Position numbers and translations under genes: made by a program. A stretch of 38,244 bases of DNA from Armatimonadota bacterium (GTDB lineage: Bacteria > Armatimonadota > Hebobacteria > Hebobacterales > Hebobacteraceae), in NCBI GenBank assembly GCA_015486155.1, contig WFSF01000167.1:1-38244 (forward strand), written 5' to 3'. Of the stretch, positions 18,529 through 25,534 are shown one piece after another (position 1 is the stretch's first letter; each line of letters starts with the position of its first letter). The notes under the pieces were generated by a model, which saw nothing but the letters and a program-made list of their open reading frames with translations, had not been told where the DNA came from and searched no databases.

Positions 18529-20970
18529 TCACGGTCTCGTTGCCCGCGCCAGCTCCCTCAGATGCTGCGCTGCTTCCAGTGGGGTGCGGTTCCGAATGAT
18601 GTCGGCGACCAGCTCGCGCATATCGTCCTCGATGTAGCGCGCCCGGCCGTCCAGATCCATCAACAGCGTCTCTCGTGTGCCCTCATTGCCCTCCGGCGCC
18701 AGGGCCCCCAACTGTTCCGCCAGCAGGGCCAGCGCGTGAAGCTGAGCCGCAGACTGCCGCGATGGCTCGGCCTCCAGAAGCTGGCGGGCCTGTTCCCCCT
18801 TGAACTCCCGTACCTGTCCCCCGCGGAGCACGCGGTAGGTGAGATCGAGCTCTGCCATCTCTTGCGCTTGCGCCGCGGCATATAGTTCCTTGTGGCTGAC
18901 GTGTACGGGCGAATTCGGGGGAGGCACGGCCTGCCTGTTTGACTGTCGCCAGGCCTGATATGCCTTTCCGGCCTCACCGCGGAACTTTCTCGCGGCGGCC
19001 GCTGCTTCATCTGGCCTCTTCGTCGTCTCCAGGGTTCTTCCCGGTCCCGTGAACAGCGTGGACAGTGCGTCATAGAGCGGATAGTGGGTGTCACAGGTGA
19101 TGATGTCCAGCCGGTGGGCCAGGTGGAGGGTCTCCAGATCTTTGGTGATCTTGCGGTATGCCGGGCGGAGCAAGGTTTCGCTGAGCAGTATCACAGTGAG
19201 CGCAGGAGATCGGTAGACAAAATGCGCGGCCGCCTCTCCGATCTGTCCGCTATAGATCTTGTCGGCCAGCCATTCCTGCCATTCCTCCTGCTTGCGGCCG
19301 ATCTCCAGCACCGCCTGCAAGTACTCCAGCTCTCCTCCAGTGCCGTGCACCAGGGGCATGCGGTCCTTGGCGGTATCGAGGCTGTTCTGAAGGTTCTGTC
19401 CGGTCAGACCGCAGCTCTTCAACACCTCCTCTTCCGCCGCCAGTCTCTCCTCACGGAACTGGGCCAGACGCAGCTCGGACTCCACCTCCATCCCCTCCGG
19501 GGTGGCCCCGATGCGCACCGCGATGATCGCCACTCGTTCGCCCGTGAGGTCGAGCAGGCGGATGAGCTTTCCTGTAGCGGACGGTGGGCGTGGAGCAAGG
19601 TCACCCCCCAGTTCCCCACACAGGGGACACGCGGGAGCCCTCGGAAACAGCGCGAGACACTTCGGGCATTCCCAATACTCGCGTCGTATCCGGTAACAGG
19701 TCTCACACAGCTCGTCTTCCAGATCGGTCTTCTGCTGTCCGGGGGCGATCGGCTTGTGGCATACAGCGCACTCGTGCGCCGCTACCTCCGGAACAGTGAG
19801 GCCAGGCATAGCCCATTTGGTCTCAGGGCGACCATCTGGTGTTTCAGTGCGGCATCCAATATAGCCAACGCCCACGGCGCGATGCGCAAGGGTCGCGGCA
19901 GGTTCTACTCTCGTCTCTTGTCGCCCATCACGCGGTGCCAGCGTCAGCAACTGCCTCTCCACCCGGAACGGTGTCTCTGTCTCTCCTGCTACTTCCTGAG
20001 TAATCCTCAGAATCTCCTCATCGTCTGCACGCCGGTTCAGCAACACTATGGCTTCCTTGCCATAGAACACAAATGGCGACAGGTGAGGATGGCTGAACTC
20101 GCGGCACGCCAAGCCATCCTCCAGCAGGTATCGGCCCTTCAGATACTGATGGAGGCGGATCAGGAGCCATTGGCTGATCTTGCGCAGGTGCATGGCATCT
20201 CGCAGGCGATAGCGTAGGCGTTCAACAGGGAGAGTGATCACCGTGCGGGTCATTTCAAGCGTGATGGCGGGACGCATATCTTTCCCGGTCCCACACACAG
20301 GGATCCCGCCCTTATCCTCAAACTCTTTCATCACCATCAGATAGATGGCGGCCGACAGTTGGTGATGGAAGTGCAGAGAGGTGACCGGCAGGAAGGTGGA
20401 GTCGCCGAAGTCGGCCAGAAAATCCTCGCCCAGATTGACTATGAACCTGGCATCCAGGCGGCCGTTCTTTAGATGTTGTTGAATGTGCTTGGCGGCTTCA
20501 AGGAACCGTTTCTGGGCATTGGAAACGGTCCACTTCTTCGCATCACCCCAGAAGGGGTAGTACCAGGGGAGCCGCCAGTTGACACCCTGGATCTCACCAC
20601 CCTCCTCGAGCCAAAAATACAGGGCTTTGTGCGCCCGATCCGCGAACGTGAGGGCCAGATAGGAGGCCACCAGCTCTGGGGAAAGATGCCGCTTTAGTTC
20701 GGCCCGATCGTTCGTCTCTCGCAGGCTCACTTCGTGCAGCCAGATCAACTTGAGCTGCGCCTCGTTCTCAAGGTCGAGCCTTGGCGGCTTTGTGCCCAGG
20801 GCGGTTGCGAAGGCCTGTTGCTGGGTTGCGTCGAGCTGGGTGGAGAGGTGGGCAAGGTTCGCATGATCGGGACCCCACGTGCCATAGCGCTTACCGGCAT
20901 TGTTGTTGAGCAAGACCTTCTTGAGGTCGTGGAGCGCCGCCGCTACATAGCCGTCATCCCACTCTGACAT
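18529..20970 (-). CDS. cas10: Cas10-like large subunit lacking the GGDD cyclase motif
   Basis: An 813-residue large subunit. The N-terminus has ALHDLKK (H14, D15) and DHANLAHLS (near 35-43), which look like an HD-nuclease domain although the usual HDxGK lysine-glycine step is altered. Two adjacent four-Cys zinc ribbons lie at C401/C404/C422/C425 and C435/C438/C448/C451, in the usual Cas10 position between the palms. After them RVAIIAVRIGATPEG (479-493) matches the palm strand where active Cas10 has an Asp, and no GGDD occurs anywhere; the only GGD (455-457) is inside a ribbon. The C-terminus is helical, as in Cas10 domain D. An inactivated palm occurs in types III-C (Csx11) and III-F; one Cas7 and one Cas5 favour a III-F-like plan. 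It starts the effector operon, 154 bases below array 1. Confidence 0.78.
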   Translation of the reverse strand: MSEWDDGYVAAALHDLKKVLLNNNAGKRYGTWGPDHANLAHLSTQLDATQQQAFATALGTKPPRLDLENEAQLKLIWLHEVSLRETNDRAELKRHLSPELVASYLALTFADRAHKALYFWLEEGGEIQGVNWRLPWYYPFWGDAKKWTVSNAQKRFLEAAKHIQQHLKNGRLDARFIVNLGEDFLADFGDSTFLPVTSLHFHHQLSAAIYLMVMKEFEDKGGIPVCGTGKDMRPAITLEMTRTVITLPVERLRYRLRDAMHLRKISQWLLIRLHQYLKGRYLLEDGLACREFSHPHLSPFVFYGKEAIVLLNRRADDEEILRITQEVAGETETPFRVERQLLTLAPRDGRQETRVEPAATLAHRAVGVGYIGCRTETPDGRPETKWAMPGLTVPEVAAHECAVCHKPIAPGQQKTDLEDELCETCYRIRREYWECPKCLALFPRAPACPLCGELGGDLAPRPPSATGKLIRLLDLTGERVAIIAVRIGATPEGMEVESELRLAQFREERLAAEEEVLKSCGLTGQNLQNSLDTAKDRMPLVHGTGGELEYLQAVLEIGRKQEEWQEWLADKIYSGQIGEAAAHFVYRSPALTVILLSETLLRPAYRKITKDLETLHLAHRLDIITCDTHYPLYDALSTLFTGPGRTLETTKRPDEAAAAARKFRGEAGKAYQAWRQSNRQAVPPPNSPVHVSHKELYAAAQAQEMAELDLTYRVLRGGQVREFKGEQARQLLEAEPSRQSAAQLHALALLAEQLGALAPEGNEGTRETLLMDLDGRARYIEDDMRELVADIIRNRTPLEAAQHLRELARATRP

Positions 20971-21124
20971 GAGTGCCCCTCGTGGGTAGAGTTGGCGTGC
21001 AACTGCCCTGTTGCCGTTGCCTTACTTCTCTCCCCGGCCCAACACCTCCTTCCCGCTCACTATCGGGTTTCCACCTTCCCCTGCCCGGCCAGCGCCACAC
21101 AGGTTCCCCGACAATTGGCCGAGC
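20971..21124 (-). promoter_or_regulatory. Region between array 1 and cas10 (5' region of the effector operon)
   Basis: The 154 bases between the decayed last repeat of array 1 and the cas10 ATG are C-rich on the plus strand and contain no gene. They must hold the cas10 ribosome site and possibly a promoter; no clear -35/-10 is visible, so read-through from array 1 is equally possible. Confidence 0.35.
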
Positions 21125-22033
21125 GCCGCCAGAGGCTCTTTCGCCTTCAGTGGTCCTCACGGGGTCGCCCCAGGATCTCGTTGTCGCTTACGGCGCCCAT
21201 GGGTTTCAATAGGCTCTTTCGCCTTCAGTGGTCCTCACTGGCTACTCTAGTCTTGAAAGGAGGTCCATATCCAGTGTTTCAATAGGCTCTTTCGCCTTCA
21301 GTGGTCCTCACATTCGTTCCGGGAGGTTATTATCTCCGCCCTTCGGGCGTTTCAATAGGCTCCTTCGCCTTCAGTGGTCCTCACCTAGAGTGGAGGGAGT
21401 TCATGGAGTTCACTACTGGGTTTCAATAGGCTCTTTCGCCTTCAGTGGTCCTCACATTCGTTCCGGGAGGTTATTATCTCCGTCCTTCGGGCGTTTCAAT
21501 AGGCTCTTTCGCCTTCAGTGGTCCTCACAGTGCTTGGACTAGCTGGTGAAATCACCTTCGGGTGGGTTTCAATAGGCTCCTTCGCCTTCAGTGGTCCTCA
21601 CGCGGAGGCGATCGCCCGGTCGCCGTTTTTCGACGGGTTTCAATAGGCTCCTTCGCCTTCAGTGGTCCTCACCTCGTATGTGAAATTTGACGGGGACGAA
21701 ATCTACAACGTTTCAATAGGCTCTTTCGCCTTCAGTGGTCCTCACCCGACCATCGAGGACTGGCGCGAGAAGTGGATGCTTAGTTTCAATAGGCTCTTTC
21801 GCCTTCAGTGGTCCTCACGGCGGAGGTGATCGCTCGGTCGCCGTTTTTCGACGGGTTTCAATAGGCTCTTTCGCCTTCAGTGGTCCTCACGAGAAGGCCA
21901 TCGAGAAGGTCAACTCCGACTCTTCTGTTTCAATAGGCTCTTTCGCCTTCAGTGGTCCTCACCTTCAGAGGGAGATTGAGAGAAGGATAACACTTCTGTT
22001 TCAATAGGCTCTTTCGCCTTCAGTGGTCCTCAC
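21125..22033 (-). CRISPR. CRISPR array 1: 13 repeats of 36 bp, 12 spacers
   Basis: Repeats start at 21125 (decayed), 21203, 21276, 21349, 21420, 21493, 21566, 21637, 21710, 21783, 21855, 21927 and 21998. In crRNA orientation (minus) the repeat begins GTGAGGACCACTGAAG and ends GCCTATTGAAAC, giving the 8-nt handle ATTGAAAC. A stem AGGC/GCCT with loop GAAAGA (or GAAGGA) lies directly before the handle. Spacers are 35-37 bp, with one of 42 at the old end. Leader on the right, decayed repeat on the left. Spacers 3/5 and 7/10 are near-duplicates. Confidence 0.98.
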
Positions 22034-22256
22034 TTCGCCCTTGTCAGGGCCTCTTCCTTCTTCCGGGAGCCAAAATTTTTGGGGTTTTCCGCAAACCAAA
22101 TGCCTGTTCGATAGTACGCGCTTGCTTGCCCATATCGCGAAAACGCTCCAGATTGCCCTTCAATGCCCCTATTTCCCCTTCCGCCAACCTACCGGGGTTC
22201 TTCAAAGCAAACCGGTTGGCGGAAAATCACCCCTTTCCGCTTATGCATAGGTGGGA
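22034..22256 (-). promoter_or_regulatory. Leader of array 1
   Basis: 223 bases that match the sequence beside array 3 with only three differences, all transitions. It holds an inverted repeat TTCCGCCAACC (22179-22189) and GGTTGGCGGAA (22214-22224) with a 24-base loop, and a palindrome-like A/T patch CCAAAATTTTTGG about 40 bases from the first repeat. Such conservation at the leader side of both arrays identifies it as the leader, with the array promoter and adaptation signals. Confidence 0.88.
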
Positions 22257-22312
22257 TGTCACCCCGCGCCCCGGCGGGAAGAAGCCTACCCCTTACCACT
22301 CATCCGGACACG
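22257..22312. other. Short junction between leader 1 and the old end of array 2
   Basis: A 56-base GC-rich stretch (begins TGTCACCCCGCG) between the outer edge of leader 1 and the decayed repeat that ends array 2. No gene or motif is seen. Confidence 0.5.
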
Positions 22313-23420
22313 CAATGTCCCCGCCCTTTCCCCATCCCGCCGTTGCAACGCACGATGAGACGGAGGAGAAGCACCCCCTGCGGTTTCAATCGGGTCTTTC
22401 CCCGTCTAGCCGTTGCAACGAATGGCTTTGTGAGAGGTGCTACAAGCGCAAGGGGTTTCAATCGGGTCTTTCCCCGTCTAGCCGTTGCAACCCCACCCCG
22501 CGAGCACGCCTCGCTCCCGGTCGTGGTTTCAATCGGGTCTTTCCCCGTCTAGCCGTTGCAACACGCGCATGAAAGGAGAAAGGAGGTGAACGCGCATGTT
22601 TCAATCGGGTCTTTCCCCGTCTAGCCGTTGCAACGCAACGGGCAATGCTGGAGGCACTCCTGTACGGTTCGTTTCAATCGGGTCTTTCCCCGTCTAGCCG
22701 TTGCAACGAAGTTCCGCCCCCCCCAAGAAGGGGATACGGTCTGTTTCAATCGGGTCTTTCCCCGTCTAGCCGTTGCAACATCAGTCTTTCGCGCGGGTCC
22801 CCCGACAAAGGAGTTTCAATCGGGTCTTTCCCCGTCTAGCCGTTGCAACGCAGTTATCGAGGAGGCCCCTCTCCTCACCTTGGTTTCAATCGGGTCTTTC
22901 CCCGTCTAGCCGTTGCAACGGAGTACGGATTGATCGCCGCGGACGGCGAGACGGGTTTCAATCGGGTCTTTCCCCGTCTAGCCGTTGCAACACACCCGCT
23001 TGCTCGACGCCGTCACCTGCGCAAAGTTTCAATCGGGTCTTTCCCCGTCTAGCCGTTGCAACAAATACTGTGATGGAGGTGATGACGATGAGGATTGTTT
23101 CAATCGGGTCTTTCCCCGTCTAGCCGTTGCAACGGCAGGTAAGGTTTGTTCCTGCCCCCGAAGAAGACGTTTCAATCGGGTCTTTCCCCGTCTAGCCGTT
23201 GCAACGGCGCCCGGTGTGGGCCTTTCCCCTTCTACCCCCGTTTCAATCGGGTCTTTCCCCGTCTAGCCGTTGCAACGGCTACCCACCCCACGGTAAAGGG
23301 CCGCCCCGGTGGTTTCAATCGGGTCTTTCCCCGTCTAGCCGTTGCAACAGCTGAGCGGGCTGGCCCGCACCATCGCCCAGATTGTTTCAATCGGGTCTTT
23401 CCCCGTCTAGCCGTTGCAAC
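22313..23420 (-). CRISPR. CRISPR array 2: 16 repeats of 37 bp, 15 spacers, second repeat family
   Basis: Repeats start at 22313 (decayed), 22383, 22455, 22526, 22598, 22671, 22743, 22813, 22883, 22955, 23026, 23097, 23169, 23240, 23312 and 23384. In crRNA orientation (minus) the repeat begins GTTGCAACGGCTAGAC and ends CCCGATTGAAAC. A stem CGGG/CCCG with loop GAAAGA precedes the same ATTGAAAC handle as the other arrays. The intact repeats are identical to each other. Spacers are 33-36 bp. The decayed copy at the left keeps the first 24 bases of the crRNA-sense repeat (three mismatches) but has lost the handle end, marking the trailer. Confidence 0.98.
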
Positions 23421-23619
23421 GGTACCTCTCCTATGGCTTCGACATTGCCCTGCAAGGCTCCTTCCTGCAGGGATGTGGCGAACCCGCGTTTTTTGCGCAA
23501 GACGGCGCTGCCTCCAAGTGCAACCGCAACCAGCCGCAGAACGCCATCTGAGCCCCCTGGCAGCCTTTCGGCGAACCTCCCCTGTGAAATGCACCTGCTC
23601 CAGGTTCGCCGCCGCCTGT
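23421..23619 (-). other. Region between array 2 and cas6; no conserved leader
   Basis: 199 bases at the side where the leader of array 2 should be. It shows no resemblance to the 223-bp leader of arrays 1 and 3. A hairpin CCCTGCA/TGCAGGG lies at about 23449-23473. The first 35 bases could be one more spacer whose outer repeat was lost, so the leader end may be truncated and the array read from cas6/array 3. Confidence 0.4.
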
Positions 23620-24438
23620 CTATCCCGCAATCACCTCCACCCGGCCGGCCCCCTCCAGGCTCCGGCCGCCTATCCCCGCATACGGGGCCAGCCGCACCAG
23701 TGCCGAGACCGCGAGCCATGGCTCCGCCCGGGGCCTCCCCGGCACCGCGAACTCCACCTCGCCCATGAACCCCTGCAATCCACCATCCCGGACGCCCTGG
23801 TCCTCCGTCCACAGGTCGTGTATCGCGGTGATCCGCACGTGCTCCTCCACCCAGGCGCGCACCCCGCCCGGCGGAAGCGTGGGCAGGTCTGCACTCTCCT
23901 CGGGCGCGAACGCATTCCATTTCTGCGTCAGCCCGCTGAATAGGAACCTCGGCTCCGGCAACACCAGCGGAGACCTCATCCCATCCGGCTGGATCACCAC
24001 CGGAGAGAGAAATCGGAATCCCCATTTGCGGAGCCGCCTCCCCCTGAACATCTCTCCATAGTCCCCCCGTCTCACTTCCCGGGGAGACTCCGCCACCCGC
24101 ATCTCCGTCTGCCCCAGCCGCAGCGCCTCACCCGCCTCAGGCAGCCCCTCCCTCAGCGCCTCCGCGGCCCGCTCGGTCAGCGCGGATATCTCCAGGGAAT
24201 AGGTGTGTTCGGAAGAGAGAAGGTGGGCCCCATCCTGCGGCTCGCCCGCGCCCAGCAAAGGCGAACACGCAAACGGCTTCGGCCGTCCTCCGCCCTCCTC
24301 GTGCAGGAAACGGGCGAACTCCGCATCCCCCCGCGCCAGCCACCCATACAACAACGCCCTCACCGCCCGGCCGTGAGCCGCAGGCAACGCCGCCCACCGC
24401 GCCACCAACCGCAACGGAATCTCAAAAACCCTCACCAT
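23620..24438 (-). CDS. cas6: Cas6 pre-crRNA endoribonuclease
   Basis: A 272-residue RAMP endonuclease that cuts repeats to leave the 8-nt 5' handle. Landmarks: likely catalytic His22 in LPAAHGRAVRALLYGWL, FRFLSPVVIQPDG near 142-153, LPEPRFLFSGLTQKWNAF near 160-177, GFMGEVEFAV near 223-232 and the C-terminal glycine-rich loop YAGIGGRSLEGAGRVEV (253-269). All are typical of Cas6. The gene sits between array 3 (upstream) and array 2 (downstream). Its ATG at 24438-24436 shares its first base with the last base of the decayed terminal repeat of array 3, and the AAGGAG ribosome site (24454-24449) lies inside that repeat. Confidence 0.9.
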   Translation of the reverse strand: MVRVFEIPLRLVARWAALPAAHGRAVRALLYGWLARGDAEFARFLHEEGGGRPKPFACSPLLGAGEPQDGAHLLSSEHTYSLEISALTERAAEALREGLPEAGEALRLGQTEMRVAESPREVRRGDYGEMFRGRRLRKWGFRFLSPVVIQPDGMRSPLVLPEPRFLFSGLTQKWNAFAPEESADLPTLPPGGVRAWVEEHVRITAIHDLWTEDQGVRDGGLQGFMGEVEFAVPGRPRAEPWLAVSALVRLAPYAGIGGRSLEGAGRVEVIAG

Positions 24439-25277
24439 CGCCCATAGGCTCCTTCGCCTTCAGTGGTCCTCACAGGTCAAGGCCGCGAAGAAGAAGGCGA
24501 AGGCCAAGAAGGGTTTCAATAGGCTCCTTCGCCTTCAGTGGTCCTCACTATAGTGATGACGAGAGGGGAAAAAAGGATGGGGGCGTTTCAATAGGCTCCT
24601 TCGCCTTCAGTGGTCCTCACGCTATAAAGCTGGAGGCCGCGGCCAACGCGGCCACCGTTTCAATAGGCTCTTTCGCCTTCAGTGGTCCTCACACAACGGG
24701 AGATTGGACGTGGAGGATGCAGCACTGTTTCAATAGGCTCCTTCGCCTTCAGTGGTCCTCACTGGTATCCGCTTTACTTCTGGTGCCTCGATAACAGTGT
24801 TTCAATAGGCTCCTTCGCCTTCAGTGGTTTTCACCCAAGAGAATAACTTCTCAGCGAAATCGAGGACGTCTTGGTTTCAATAGGCTCTTTCGCCTTCAGT
24901 GGTTTTCACGTTGTATTTGCTGTGAACTCCCACGTTGTGGGAGAAAAAGTTTCAATAGGCTCTTTCGCCTTCAGTGGTTTTCACCCAAGAAGGCCAAGGC
25001 CGGCTAAACGCTAGCTGGTCCGTTTCAATAGGCTCTTTCGCCTTCAGTGGTTTTCACTTCTATGACGAGCTCTCGAAGGGCGTGGAGTGTATACGTTTCA
25101 ATAGGCTCTTTCGCCTTCAGTGGTTTTCACCAATTGATGGCTGAGATAGCCATTGATTGCCGTTCCAGTTTCAATAGGCTCTTTCGCCTTCAGTGGTTTT
25201 CACCCTAATCGCTTCTGGCCGGCCTAGGATTTCAATAGCGGGTTTCAATAGGCTCTTTCGCCTTCAGTGGTTTTCAC
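24438..25277 (-). CRISPR. CRISPR array 3: 12 repeats of 36 bp, 11 spacers
   Basis: Repeats start at 24438 (decayed), 24513, 24585, 24657, 24727, 24799, 24874, 24949, 25022, 25095, 25168 and 25242. Same family as array 1. The seven leader-side repeats begin GTGAAAACC in crRNA sense, while the five older ones begin GTGAGGACC as in array 1; the loop also varies (GAAAGA or GAAGGA). Both changes fall outside the stem. Spacers are 34-39 bp. The youngest spacer (25204-25241) contains TTTCAATAG, a copy of part of the repeat end. Confidence 0.98.
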
Positions 25278-25500
25278 TTCGCCCCTGTCAGGGCCTCTTC
25301 CTTCTTCCGGGAGCCAAAATTTTTGGGGTTTTCCGCAAACCAAATGCCTGTTCGATAGTACACGCTTGCTTGCCCATATCGCGAAAACGCTCCAGATTGC
25401 CCTCCAATGCCCCTATTTCCCCTTCCGCCAACCTACCGGGGTTCTTCAAAGCAAACCGGTTGGCGGAAAATCACCCCTTTCCGCTTATGCATAGGTGGGA
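25278..25500 (-). promoter_or_regulatory. Leader of array 3
   Basis: 223 bases, 220 identical to the leader of array 1, with the same inverted repeat (25423-25433 and 25458-25468). Identity stops sharply at 25500, 35 bases before the end of the CARF-HEPN gene, which sets the outer limit of the copied unit. Confidence 0.88.
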
Positions 25501-25534
25501 CTGAGGCCCTCCAAAAACCCTCGTTTCACCGGGA

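Noticed and set aside
19602-19610. GGD in the Cas10-like protein (residues 455-457) as a cyclase motif
   Set aside because: It reads CGELGGDLAP directly after the last Cys pair of a zinc ribbon, lacks the second Asp and lies before the palm strand.
21125-22033. Arrays transcribed on the plus strand
   Set aside because: The conserved leader and decayed terminal repeats, and the ATTGAAAC end on the minus strand, all indicate minus-strand transcription.
22023-22250. A 75-codon frame present beside both array 1 and array 3
   Set aside because: It lies in the conserved leader; its repetition is due to leader duplication and it starts inside a repeat.
22126-23943. Long plus-strand reading frames across arrays 1 and 2
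   Set aside because: They consist of translated CRISPR repeats (FNRVFPRLAVAT-like or FNRLFRLQWS-like units) and spacers.
23387-24025. Minus-strand frame overlapping cas6 and array 2
   Set aside because: It runs into CRISPR repeats and overlaps the clear cas6 gene in another frame.
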